Of a stretch of 64,000 bases of DNA, positions 37,598 to 49,646 are shown piece after piece (position 1 is the first letter of the stretch; each line of letters begins with the position of its first letter). The notes under the pieces are model-generated. The model was not told the origin of the DNA. It was given only the letters and a program-made list of their open reading frames with translations, and ran no database searches. The DNA comes from Epiperipatus broadwayi (lineage: Eukaryota; Onychophora; Udeonychophora; Euonychophora; Peripatidae): NCBI GenBank assembly GCA_028023455.1, contig JAQFVV010006275.1, positions 2,177,279 through 2,241,278 on the forward strand, read 5' to 3'. The position numbers were made by a program, and so were the translations under genes.

Positions 37598-37749
37598 TTG
37601 AATTATCCAAATGAAGATTCACATAGACACATAAATGGTAATCTGATGATTTTTTAATACCAAATGATGAAACATTTTTATCTTGAATGAAGAAATATGC
37701 TTTAGGCCAAACAGTTCTTATCCGAGATAAATGTTGTAGAGTAAAATTC
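37598..37749 (-). CDS. CDT1: CDT1 coding exon: geminin-binding domain, middle
   Basis: One base, 50 codons, one base (residues 126-175). It encodes L-S-R-I-R-T-V-W-P-K-A-Y-F, corresponding to human V-G-Q-I-K-T-V-Y-P-A-S-Y-R-F. Then come a variable loop, K-S-S-D-Y-H-L (human R-R-S-D-Y-Q-L) and an aliphatic strand. This is the winged-helix core of the geminin-binding domain, where geminin docks to block relicensing. Acceptor TTGTAG before 37749, donor GTAAGC after 37598. Incoming phase AA|G (Lys) and outgoing A|GT (Ser) both agree with the neighbours. No damage to the frame. Confidence 0.95.
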
Positions 37750-40700
37750 CTACAATTAAAAAAATAATGTATATTTAATAATGTTTTTTTTTTCCTTAAA
37801 AAAAAAAAAAAGAATAATGTATTTTAATTCTAAGCCAATAAACATCACATGACCACCACTTCTTATGCTTGTGTATAACTGTTTTAATATGTATAGTGAG
37901 TTATGTCTGTACTTTAATTCTCATTAACAAAATATTTTTTTTAAATTGTATAAAAAGCTAGTGAGAAATCTAATCTTGACTATGTACATTCTAGTTTTAA
38001 TATCATCATGAATGTTGTGAAATTAAAAAAATCATTTCAAATGAATACTTCCTATCTTTGGGAACATAACCAAATATTTTTCTAATAAAATCAACAAATT
38101 TTTCTTAATTAAAATTCATAAACTTTGGTTTAATCTTATGCCACATGTATTATTGCATTTTTTGTGAATAAAAATGATACTGTATTTGCCGACAATCAAT
38201 TGAATAAATATTGGAAGATAATAAACTTTTCCAGATTAAAGAAAAAATAAGCAATGAGAATAATAATATAGTTCAATAAAACTGCTAAGGAATATCATCA
38301 CTACTCCAGTCTATAGCATCAGTTAGTTAACCTTTCAAATAAAGTAATTTGTGTGCCATTTTTAAGTTGAACACATTTATTTTTTCTATAAAATTTTGAA
38401 TTAAAATGTAATTTTAATTTCTTCCTAATATTTCACCATTAAATAAATAATAAAATTTTTCAAGTAAATAAATATTATCCTATTTATGTATAATAGTTAA
38501 TATATTGAAGTATTTTTATTTTGATGATTATTTGCATCTGTACATTTACACAAATAGTTAAATTTGAAATCAAAAAAAAAAAGAAGAAAAAAAGCAGTAA
38601 CTATAAATACAAAAATAAGTTTAAATGATATTTTTCTTACTTAAGATGAATAACTATTAATTTCTTCACAATAATTTATATCACGTATTAAACCCTTCAA
38701 AAATTAATCATTTGTTCACCTATTACTTGAAAAGTGAAGTGTCCTACACCATTTTAACAACTAAGAATTTTAAAATAATGCAAAGTTGGAACTTTTGAGA
38801 CAATTTTCAAAAAGAATTTCTATTATAAATAAAATATTTTAATATTGTGTGCTAAAAACTTTTTAGTCTACAGTTAGCATTCTTTATTAAGATATTATTT
38901 CTCATTTCCTTGCCAATGCATTCTAGCTTCAGCATTATATTTTCCATCCTATTTTAAATAAAGAAATAATCGAATGGATATACTTAAGAGTTTATAAGAA
39001 GTTTGTCATAATACATGGACATTCAGTTTCAAAGCCTGTCATTCTACCAACACATTATTTCAAGCAAGATACTTTCAATAATATTATTATTTCTATTAAT
39101 TAAAAATCTATTATTTTTAGTTTCTAATATAACTTAGTTTTCTATCTGCTTCTTCCAAAATTCTGTTTTTATACCGTTAAGATACACAGTTCAGTTTTCG
39201 ACGTTTATATTGGCAGTATTACTATTTGATTTTTTGTAAATGAAATGTTTATACATTATTTAATACATTAGCTGAATAATTTTAAATTTTTTTATTATTA
39301 TGGGCATAATTTTCAATTAAAACACCCACCAAAATATCCTATATTTCAACTAGATTGCCACACTCCTGTGATCTAATTTATAATATTGATATCTGAATGA
39401 GTGAAACATTGTAATAAATGCAATCTTCATGAAGTCGTGATCAAATCAGCCAAAGTTTCAGACATGGATTTCCTATTCTACGTAATAATCTGGAAGTTAA
39501 ATGTAGTGGTCACCCAGCATAGTAAGCATGTACTCAATTGTTAAAGATTATTTAAAGTTGTTTTAGATTTAAAATGTTATTTTGAATATGCATGTATGTG
39601 TGTACATGGTGAGATAGATATATAAGCAAATAAAACTTGTAACATTTATTAAAATAATTATACTTCAATCTTTGTTTGAAAAAAAGAAAATTAATTTGAT
39701 CGGATTTATTGATAGCAAATGACTCTACAAACAATAATTAAAAGTTGTCCTTTAATTATCGATCAATTGTATGCTTGTAGTAAAAAAAAGGAAAAAGATA
39801 AAAAAAAATTTGATGAGAGAGAGAGAGGGGGGGAGGCACATTTGTGGGGGGGAGGGGATATTTTTTATTCATTCATTTTTTAGCTTTTTTGAACTTTTTA
39901 ATGTTATTGTACTTTATGAAGCAAAAATCGTCCATCAGAAATCAACCCAAGGATCGATCATTTATAGATACTGCCAGAGAATATGCATTGCTACGTACTA
40001 AACTCGAACATCAATGCCTAATCCAGGATTAATTTAATACACCTATGGAAAATGTGTGCCTAGATTGTCTTTATTTTATTTTGAAAAATAGAAAATGTAA
40101 AAGGAAACTATTTGATAAAGAAAACATCACAATTTTTTCAAGCCATTCTGATCAGTAATGGAAGTATATATATAAAAAAATATTATAGTAAAACTATTTC
40201 TTTAAAAAAAAGCTATATTGAAAAGGCCTTAATTTCTTTGTTATCATTCATTTTATATTTATTAGTTGTTTAGCCATTGTTATCCATTTATTTTTTATAT
40301 GCTTTGCTGTATGAATGCATTTTAAAATTAGTTTTAATTTTGGCTATTGTGTGTATGTATATCTGTGAATTAATTTTAATTGTGAAAGTTCAAAATGGTC
40401 ATTTTAGCACATATTTTAATTAATTAAAAAGACTGTTTTAAGTAAAGAGACTATTTAACCATTGGGCAAAAATGCCTAAATGTTTCGTAGTTTCGTAAAT
40501 TGAAGGATCCTGGCTTTTTGAAATCAGTTCATTTAACATGGTGCCCTGGTAAAAGAATAAAATGTATTATTTTTTTATTTAAATTAAAAACTATTTCAAA
40601 ATATAACCTGTTTTAGATTCATTCATCTCCATTGTTATCTATTTTAGATGCGACTATGAAATTTGCACTTGTTTACTCATATTTAAAGGTAGTCTCTCCT

Positions 40701-41279
40701 CAAGATTGCAGGTACAATAAAATGGGTTTCTCAAAGTGTGGCTGGATTAATTCATTTTTACCAGAGTTACTGGTATAATAAAAATGGAGTCTCAAATAGG
40801 ACCTCATTAATCTTTTACTAGAGAATTCATGACAAAAGTGATTTCCTAATGTGTGGCTCCATATTATATATATATGAACACACCCTGATAAAATAAAAAT
40901 GTTTATATATTTTTAACTCATGACAGTTTTATTATTTATACATTAATGGTACTGCAATGAATATGTGATGGATTAATATATTATATACATAATTTATTAA
41001 AATAAGTGCTGTGACCTATTAAAATAATGTCACTTGAAATGGAAGTCGAAACTAACACTTGAATTTATTATAAGAAATAGTTAATAAGTAGTAATGTTAA
41101 GACATTCGCAAGTTAGAGGGTTAAATAGGCAAAAGTATTAAGTTCAGGCAAATTCAAATATTTATGAAAAGTTTTGCATGGTTATATCTATCGGAATTTT
41201 TTTTTATAATAATAGTTATTGTTTCTTTATTTCCTGCAAAAATCAAATAAATAAGTGATAATAGACATATAGAGAGATT

Positions 41280-41900
41280 GATCAACAGATCAGTTAAAAG
41301 AAAATGAAGAAAGAATCAATCATAGACAATATCTTGAAAGAGGCAGAACAGCCACAAAGTTGGAACAAACAAAAATTAAATCTGTCTGAAGCAATTGTTG
41401 TATGACTGAATCAAAGAAAGCAAACAGGAAATGCTACAAAATATAAATGAAATCACTAAAAAATTTGAGAAAAAACGACAAATGATTAGAAAAGATAGTA
41501 AATAAATAAGGGAAGAAGGTAACCATATAATAGAAAGATTCTCTGGTAAATTTTGTCAATTGCAAGAGAAAAAAGAAGAGAATAGTGAAAACACAGAAAA
41601 GATAAATAATGAAATAATAGAAAATGCAAAATCAGTAGATGAGGTACAAGAAAATGTAGTAGAGATAACTGCTAAGTTAAATGATGTAGAAAGCAATGGT
41701 AAAAAAATAATAGATGAGTCCAGCAAGTAGCAGAACTGCTAAGTGCACTGGACACAAATACCAGTCAAGTGAGCAGTCCAAAAAAAAAACTCCTTACCAA
41801 CATTATATAAATTTTCTAGAATTACAAATGACAGAACAGATAAAAGAAATAAAAGCAGATATGACAAATTAGCATGGCAAAATAGTAAAACATAACAAAT
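41280..41900 (+). pseudogene. Charged coiled-coil remnant, gag-like
   Basis: The plus strand reads, with a few stops, as a Lys/Glu/Asn-rich helix: MLQNINEITKKFEKKRQM, then IREEGNHIIERFSGKFCQL, EKINNEIIENAKSVDEV and ITAKLNDVESNGKKIIDESS. The heptad pattern resembles retroelement gag or ORF1 coiled coils and is similar in style to the remnant near 31400. It lies just left of the Penelope palindrome and may be unrelated to it. Confidence 0.3.
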
Positions 41901-42199
41901 GGAATCTTTATGATGTCTTAATAAAATCAGCTATAGTTTCAGACAAATGTATTTCATATTTTATGTAACAATCTGGAAAAAAGATAAAAGTGGGCATTTT
42001 TATTTAACACCTAAATTAGCATTGACAAAAGAAAATGCAATATTTACAAGTTTAGTAAAATGATTTTAGAAAGTCTGACTTGTAAATTCTTATACTAAAT
42101 GCAATGGAAGATTATTTCTAATATTACTATATATTCTCAGTTTTACTTACTTAACAATATTAATGGAGTTATTAAAATTAAAAATTATTACAACATATA

Positions 42200-43885
42200 T
42201 ATAGTCAAAATTATCCCAAATTCACAACTAAACCAGACTAGCCAAAGAAAATAAACTCTAAAACACAATCAATGGTTTTCACTGCTTACAAGCAGACTTC
42301 TCAAGTGTAAAAGACTAAAAGATAAATTTATAATAAATATTATCTCAATTCCACTTAACCACTCTCCACACCCTTAATATTAAAAGAACTTACTAAACAA
42401 GTTAATTACTTTAGAATCACAAATTTTTAATAATAAAGATTCTTCTTTTTATTTCATTTCTTTCAAAGAAGACAACCTTCATGGAAATATAAAGCAGAAC
42501 TGAATTATTTATTTTTAACTCTATTTTTATGTACCTTTATCTTTTCACTTAAGCTCAAACAACCCTGACCTATATGTACCTTTTCACAAAAACAAGGAAT
42601 AATATACGCTACTCCAGGAACAATCTTTCTATCAAAAATTTGTTTCTATTATTTAATAAATTATTCAAAGTAATACCCTTTTTCCAAATAATTTTGTTAT
42701 TTCTAAACAAATTACTATTTTTACACACAATTCTATAAAAATACAACTTAAAAGGTAAAGAAATAAAATCATATTTTTATTTAACCTTCACATCTCACTG
42801 AGATGAGTCAAGCTCGAAACCAATTGATCTGGGGATAGAAACGTTCTGGATAGAGATTTTAAATATTTTCTCTTACTGCAATTATGGATTAAGAGCTTGA
42901 TTGAGCTATTGGTATGCTTACTATATTACATTGTAAATACAAGCTTATAAAAGCAATGTCACGCTATATAGGACTTGCTTTATTAATTACTACAATTACT
43001 ATTAAATAAAATACTTTTAACAAATTTATCAGAGTAGCCAATACCTAAACAATCTTTATAAAATTGACTTTTTGAAACAAAGCTACCTCATTAGAATTAT
43101 TTATCTCTTATTTCTATAATAATAATTTTTTAACAAATTTATCAGAATAGCGGAACACTAACATAATCTTTATAAAATTGACCTTTCTGAAACAAAACTA
43201 TCCCATTACAATTATTTAATCTCATATTCCTATAACAATAATTTCTTAAAGCAGTTACTTTATGATATACAAATCTTAACTTCTCACTCTTAACATAATG
43301 ACTACAAACCAAACAATTATTCTTTACATTTATAATCACCAATAAATCTAAAAATTTTAATTTAATTGTATAGAAGGATCAAAACAATTAAACTCACCAA
43401 TTCTTTCAATTTATCATTTTCAACTACAAACAATCACCAAATATTTAACAAATAACTTAATATATATATATATACAATCCTTTTTAATAATTTCCTCTTC
43501 CAAATAATATAATCTATTATGCCTCTTCCCTAATCTTATAAAAATTATCATTATAAGTAAAATACAATCCTCCAATAATAAAAGCAAATCTTTAATAATT
43601 TTAATCTTATTTTTTTGAGAAAGATCCATTTTTAATCAACAGAGACATAAGAACATCAATACTGCTTAATCTATTAACAGATTTACACATATTCTCAATA
43701 TCTAAACTACCAAAAACCCAATTACTTTCAATTTTAAAATTATAATCTTATCAAAAACCCCCCAAAAAGAAGAAACCGTGTAATGATCAAAATTAACAAA
43801 TTATTTAAAAAAATTATTCAAGAGTCTAAAAATACCCTCAACAACACATCTTTGTGAGTTTTAATATTCATAAACATCTTAGCTG
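42200..43885 (-). mobile_element. Penelope-like retroelement, left arm of inverted pair
   Basis: Reading right to left from the palindrome axis: an RT region (G-S-L-D-I-E-N-M-C-K-S-V-N-R-L near 43690, then K-I-I-K-D-L-L-L-L-L-E-D-C and, in the next frame, a N-F-Y-K-I-R-E-like block). Next is a F-L-D-L-like strand and C-x-x-C-x-H-Y segment (43342-43142), and a GIY-YIG endonuclease start near 42600 (GVAYIIPCFCEKVHIGQGCL, then S-E-K-I-K-V-H-K). The D-x-x-x-x-Y/C RT block and the V-Y/H-I-G-Q motif with downstream R/K-I-K-x-H are hallmarks of Penelope-like elements. Frameshifts and stops are present. The copy is 5'-truncated and starts inside the RT. Confidence 0.75.
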
Positions 43886-43925
43886 ATATCAAATCATTAA
43901 GATAACATGTTTATGAATATTAAGA
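43860..43925. repeat. Axis of the Penelope palindrome, strong hairpin
   Basis: CTTTGTGAGTTTTAATATTC, then ATAAACAT(C), is mirrored by ATGTTTATGAATATTAAGAC, then TCACAAAG, around a loop CTTAGCTGATATCAAATCATTAAGATAA. The stem is near perfect, with about 27 bp on each side. It is the innermost part of the 3 kb inverted repeat. Confidence 0.9.
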
Positions 43926-45255
43926 CTCACAAAGGTTTTCCATCAAGATTTATTTTTGACTTTACAGGTTGTGTTGTTACGCGTATTTCTAATTTCTTGG
44001 ATAATTTTTTAAAACAATTTTTTAATTTTGGTCAGTATACAGTTTCTTCATCTTTTGAGGTTTTGATAAGATATTTGGTAGTTTGAATATTGAAAATATG
44101 TATCAATCCATTAATAAATTAAGCAGTATTGATGTTCTTATGTCTGTGTTGATTAAAAAAGGATTTTTGTCAAAAAATAAGATTAAAGTTATTAAAGATT
44201 TGCTTTTATTATTGGAGCATTGTATTTTACTTATAATAGTAATTTTTATAAGATTAGGGAAAGATGAATAATAGATTATATTATTGCTTCTTTAATTTGT
44301 TCAGGAAATTATTAAGGATGGTATATATTTAGTTATTTGTTAAATATGTTGTTGTTTGTAGTTGAAAATGATAAATTGAAAGAGTTGATTGATCTTTCTA
44401 TAAAATATATTGTAGGATGGGGTTAGATTTTGCTAAATTAAAATTTTTAAATTTATTGGCGATTAGAAATGTAAAGACTAATTGTTTGGCATGTAAGCAT
44501 TATGTTAAGAGTAAGGGACTAAGATCTATAATTCAACCTGATAGCAGCTTTAAGAAACTATTGTTATAGAAATAAGAGATTAAATAATTCTAATGAGGTA
44601 ATTTTGTAAATTATTTGAGTGTTGACTAATCTGATAAATTTGTTAAAAGTATTTTATTTAATAATAATAATGTGAAGAATAAAGAAAAATATTTTATTTC
44701 TTTGCTTTTTAAATTGTCTTCCTATAGAATTATGTGTAAAAATTGTAATTTGTTGGAAATAAGAAAACTGCTTGGAAAAGGTGTATTACTTTGAATAATT
44801 TATTAAATAATGCAAAGGAAATTTTTGATAGAAAGATTATTCTTGGAAGTGTATATTACCCTTGTTTTTGAAAGAAGGTGTATATAGGCCAGAGTTGTTT
44901 GAGCTTAATGAAAAGATAAAGATACAATAAATATCCACGAAAAAGATACAGGCCACTATATTAGTTTTGATGAGGCTAATGTTGTCTTCTTTGAAAGAAA
45001 TAAAAAGTATCTTTATTATTAAAAATTTATGATTCTGAACCAATTAACTTGTTTAAAATTTCTTTTAATATTAACAGTGTGTGGGATATAAGTGAAATTG
45101 TGGGTAATATTTAGTATAAATTTGTTGTCTTTTTGGTTTTACTGCTTTACAGCTGATAAGTCTGCTTGTAAGTAGTGAAACCCATTAGTTATGTTTTAGA
45201 GTTTATTTTCTTTAGCTAGTCTGGTTTAGTTGTGAATTGGGGGTAATTTTGATTA
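43905..45255 (+). mobile_element. Penelope-like retroelement, right arm of inverted pair
   Basis: Mirror copy of 42200-43885. It opens with an RT finger segment (F-D-F-T-G-C-V-V-T-R-I-S-N-F, then Q-Y-T-V-S-S-S-F-E) and continues with N-I-E-N-M-Y-Q-S-I-N-K-L (44083 onward), K-V-I-K-D-L-L-L-L-L-E-H-C and, in another frame, Y-N-S-N-F-Y-K-I-R-E. It reaches the endonuclease near 44850 (V-Y-I-G-Q-S-C-L-S-L, then K-R with Y-P-R-K-R-Y-R-P-L-Y and Y-D-S-E-P). About 35 bases near 43930-43965 are missing from the left arm, and the left arm is longer downstream. The two arms are clearly diverged, so the inversion is not recent or was made from two different copies. Confidence 0.75.
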
Positions 45256-45373
45256 TTTTATTGACTAGTTTAGCTTTAGGCTTTTAAGGTTTATATACAT
45301 ATACATTGCACAAATAATAAATATACAAGTTAAGAATATATTCAATTAAGAAAAGACACTATATTTTATTTAC

Positions 45374-45574
45374 TTTCTAGTTTGTTCTTGGACTGCAGCT
45401 TTCAGTTTACTGAAGGTACAAATTTCAGAACGATTATGAAGCATGCTCACGATTTGATCTGTAGATCTAAATACTTCCTCCAAAATACGATATTTGTATG
45501 GTAATATTAAAGATATAGCTTCTGGAGATGCCAATGCATGGTAGCGTTGATATGCAGGAATACTCTTATTAGTT
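45374..45574 (-). CDS. CDT1: CDT1 coding exon: start of geminin-binding domain
   Basis: One base, 66 codons, two bases (residues 59-124). It contains IPAYQRYHALASPE, then LPYKYRILEEVFRSTDQIV and MLHNRSEICTFSKLKAAVQE. These match human A-P-A-Y-Q-R-F-H-A-L, LPYKYQVLAEMFRSMDTIV and MLHNRSETPTFAKVQRGVQ, and this is the best-conserved stretch of the family. It forms the first helices of the domain that geminin binds to stop re-licensing. Acceptor TTTTTAG before 45574, donor GTAAAT after 45374. An ATG upstream in the same frame (45594) lies in the intron and is not a start: the acceptor and the phase of the preceding exon (CA|A, Gln) show this is an internal exon. Confidence 0.97.
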
Positions 45575-47789
45575 CTAAAAATACATATTTTCAAATATTT
45601 TATACATTACAATTTTAACTTTCTAGTTAAATATTCTATATCATTTTCTCAAACCAGATATGCAATCAAAAAATGAAAAGATAAAATAGAGCAGATCTAT
45701 GTTACAATTGATAAATCAAATATAATACATTTAAAAGTAATCTTGTTTGTTAAAATATCATTAAAAAAGAAGAAGACATTACCCCGATCAAAATAATATC
45801 AACACATTTTGATTACAATCTATTTTCAATATATCAGAATACACTCCTGCAATGGCTGACTAGCAAAATAAAAACTTACTACTATTTTTATAAACATCAT
45901 GATTCAAACTTTAAAATAACAATCATTAAAATAAAAGTTACTATGCAACAGTAAAATTCATATTCATACTCTCAACAAATACATACACACATACATTATT
46001 TTTAATAGATGAAACATAAACAAGTGCAGATTTTTAAGTTGGAATGAAAAAAATATATAATTATTTTAAATTACCAAACAAAAAATACATAAAAAGTCTT
46101 ACAAACAAATTTTATTAAGTTATAATTAAAAATCCTAGCTAGATATTTAAAAGTTAAATTTTGTTTATCAAAAACATTGAAATGATTTTCTAGTAATATT
46201 ACTCTAAGTTATCATGATATTAAATACTAATTTTAGAGTATTATAAATGTCTAGGAGAGTTTTCTTTAACCTTATCTTTGTTCCCAGATTTATATTCAAT
46301 ACTGCAAAAGCAAACACACAATGATAAGACAGATATTTTATTCAACAGAAAGCAAAAATACATTTGAGAAAGTCTGTTAAAATAAATTTCAATCTGAGTT
46401 GGCATAACTACAGTTATTTTTGGCTCAAAATTGATTTAAATCAATGTTTTATTAGTTGACCTATGATGTTATAAAATTAGTACAAAAATTTAAGACTAAA
46501 ATTAAAAATTGTTAACAACCTGTTATTTTTGTTCTAAATCAGATTTATCATTATAATAAAAATTAATTAAATTGTTTCTGAAATAATTAATGATTAAAGC
46601 CTGTTGAAACTAGTACATTAATTCTTTAGAAGACATTAGAAAATTAACTAATATTACTATTTTCAAAACAAGCATTTTTTTTTTTTTTTAACAAAACTAT
46701 ATATATATTTAATTTTATTTTTAAGTAAACAAAATGAATATAATTTTCTATAATGTTTATATATCTATTTTTACGCAACACACTTATCGCTTCTAAATAT
46801 CTCATCAAAAAAAGATAATAGACAATCTATTTCAGTTTCCTTAGTTAATCATACCCTTTTTAATACAAACTATTTAGTGACTATTGTGTATATTCATCAG
46901 TTAAAAATGTTTAATACAAATTATAAATCAAGATTAATCATAAATCTTTAAAGTAACACTTTCCAGGCTCATTATTTAATCAAAGCAAAGCAAAGAAAAT
47001 ACAATTTCATATACTTAAAATCATTAATATTAAACAATGACCAAGAGAATTGCCAGACATTGTGTAATTTATACAGTCCAAATTAAACAACTATTCTTGA
47101 GAAAATGTAATCTGAATCAAAAATTAAAAATATTGCATAAATTCCTCAACAGGCATAAAATATAAAATTATTTCCTTTTCTGCTTTCATAAGCATACTAA
47201 ATATGATGTATTGATTTGGATAAATTGATAAACTGTCAAAAAAAAAAAATTTTTTATAAAATTTAAATAGCAACTATTTCATGATTATTAATATAAAGAT
47301 TGATATCCTGTTAGAATAACAGATTTTTAAGCAAAATATAGAAATAGATTATTATTTGTTTGAATTAATTTTACACTTGGTTCACTATATAATAATAAAA
47401 ATGACAATGCAATGTTAAACTATTTTATGAATTATTGTTTACTATTTTCATTATAAGTTGAGAAAAGGTGGTATCAACCTTTTCTTGTCAAAATCTCTGT
47501 CGTGTGTCAAAGCCTGATCGTTCTTAAGAGACAGCTGTTTAAAAAAAAAAATCTAATTGGCTGTCTGTGAAATAACTGTTTACGCATGTGAAAGATTAAC
47601 TAACTTTCATTTATTATATCACTATATAAATTTTAAATCAATATTTTTTTGGGAAAACATAATAAAAGCTATTTAGTTAACAAATATATAAATATTCAAA
47701 ACTGCTAATCATAATATGTTCATTTTTTAATATATTGCCATTCATATAAAAATGCTGGTTTCGAAAATAATTATTAACAAAATTGAATG

Positions 47790-48725
47790 TGCCCTTGATT
47801 GTTTTAAATTAGGAAAGACCCCCAGGAGCAGATAACAGTTCCAGAGTTTCTAAAAAATTTAGGAGGCCAGATCAGAATTGGCAAAAGCAAAACTATAGCA
47901 GTTTTGAAACCAAATAAACCCAGTAATGATTCAAAAAATTATTGTTGAATATCATCAAGTGTTCTGTACAAGCTATGTGAAAAAATCACATTAATTAGAA
48001 TTTTGAAATAACTACGGAAGAGGCTGAGATTAAGCCAGAAAAAAACTGATGCAAAAGTTTTATTTTAATAACTCACATAAAAAAAAAAAAAGCTTTCAAA
48101 ATAAATTAAAAACAGGTACTACTTTTGCTATCTAACCTCACTTGATGATTCTATGTGAAAAAATGGTCTAAAAGTTATTAAAATTCAGTTTATTTGAGAA
48201 AATACTCGCCAATATAAAGTGATACTAATAGCAGATATCAAATTTTACAGAATGGTCCACAAACAGGCATTAGTTTTCTTGCTTTATTTAATATATTCAT
48301 AGAGATCTTTTAGATACAGAAAGTAGGAAATTTATTTATATCGGTAATATTATTTTGACTTTACAAGAGATCCTTTCCTGAAATAAAAAAATCTCAATAA
48401 GGATGACTGGAATTTTTTTTTAAAGACTGATGTTTTATTTGTAATCCAATGAAGACAGCATACTCAATTTTTCATCTAAATTACAGGAATTCATTTCATA
48501 ACATGGACCTAAACAATAGTTGTTTGAAATATGATCCTACCCCATGCTATTTAGGAATAAACTTGGATCACAGTGTAATTTATTTTTTTCATTTATCTAA
48601 GGTTAAATCTAAAAAAATTCTAGAAATCTTGGAGAGCTGGTTGGCACTAATTGGGATTTTAAAGTAAGTACTTTATGGACAACTTTCTTAGCACTAGCAT
48701 ATTCTAGTAATTAATATTATATTCC
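47790..48725 (+). mobile_element. Jockey-like LINE fragment (reverse transcriptase)
   Basis: The plus strand carries, in broken frames, successive RT blocks. P-P-G-A-D-N-x-V-P-E-F-L-K-N-L-G-G is followed by K-T-I-A-V-L-K-P-N-K-P-S-N-D and S-S-V-L-Y-K-L-C-E-K-I near 47800-48000. A worn L-x-N-G-P-Q-T-G-I-S block (the usual L-P-Q-G-S-V-L) with A-L-F-N-I-F lies near 48245. Then 48449-48667 encodes the thumb region KTAYSIFHLNYRNS followed by PCYLGINLDHSVIY. The final A-L-I-G/G-T-N-W block is near 48645. Missing are the endonuclease, ORF1 and the catalytic D-D box in readable form. It is opposite to CDT1 and interrupted by stops. Confidence 0.75.
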
Positions 48726-49638
48726 TGTTTGAAAAAAAAAAAAGGAATTCACATTAAACTAGTATCCTTTAGATTTTGTTAGCTGTTTAGAAAATAAAAA
48801 TCCATATGCTTAATAAATACTAATTCAACATTTTGTCTCACATAACAGGTTGTTGGAATTATTAGCTTTGCATTAATCCTTTTCACTACTTTTTTCATAC
48901 TATCTGCAATATTAAAGCTTGCATAACATATAATATCATAAAAATTCATTTTCAAACTGAATACATAACTTCAATATCCATATTTATTATTTACCATTTC
49001 AATTTTCATTTTGATACCAGTAAATAGAAATATTGTTTTATTTTATTAATCCACTATCTTTGACTAAATAATAAATTTTAAGTGCCCCATTTAAATTATA
49101 ACAATTCATAAAGTTATTAAAATTACTTATTTAATCATTACTAGTTATCTTCCTAGGATAAGGATTCCATGTTTAGCTAAGTAAGAGGTTAGAGTCAAAC
49201 TGTAAGAATAAATGTAAAAATATTTTGTATCAGTGAATAAAATTCAAATATGTTGCCCTATCATAAAATAATGTGATTCTATGCTGTTTAGTGCAATGAT
49301 AATGGTATTCATCAGAAGTAAAGGTTTCCGAATAGAAGCTCAACCTATCATTCTGATATTTGAACATCATTCGACTTTCTGAATATTAAACATTTGATTA
49401 TTTATACTAAATAATATAATTAGCAATTACTTGGAATAAAGAACAGAATATACATTTATAATATACCAAAAAGGACATTATTATGTAATGATTAAAAAAA
49501 AAAATTAATGAAGAATTTAAAAATATGTTCAATATTTCTTTAATTATGCTTAAACAAATATTGAACAAAATGATAATTATTTTATATCAAATTTTTATGC
49601 AAATAATCAAAACAAACATTCTCAAACATTAATATATG

Positions 49639-49646
49639 GACAATCA
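49639..49646. repeat. 8-bp target-site duplication, left copy
   Basis: GACAATCA, identical to 50526-50533. Confidence 0.9.

Larger units (their letters stand above)
37750..45373 (-). other. CDT1: CDT1 intron, 7.6 kb
   Basis: The donor GTAAAT follows the exon at 45374-45574. It contains the charged remnant 41280-41900 and the Penelope-like palindrome 42200-45255. From 37750 to 41270 it is AT-rich. The only distinct patch is a purine-rich GAGAGAGAGAGG/GGGGGAGG stretch at 39815-39856, inside short unrecognised open frames (39771-40032). Confidence 0.8.

Noticed and set aside
39771-40032. Overlapping frames of 76 and 62 codons near a GA/GGGG-rich patch
   Set aside because: No family recognised, no continuation on either side, purine-rich simple sequence in the first part.
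43142-44271. Separate small genes suggested by frames at 43142-43342, 43420-43629 and 44083-44271
   Set aside because: They are mirror-image pieces of the same Penelope-like reverse transcriptase in the two palindrome arms.
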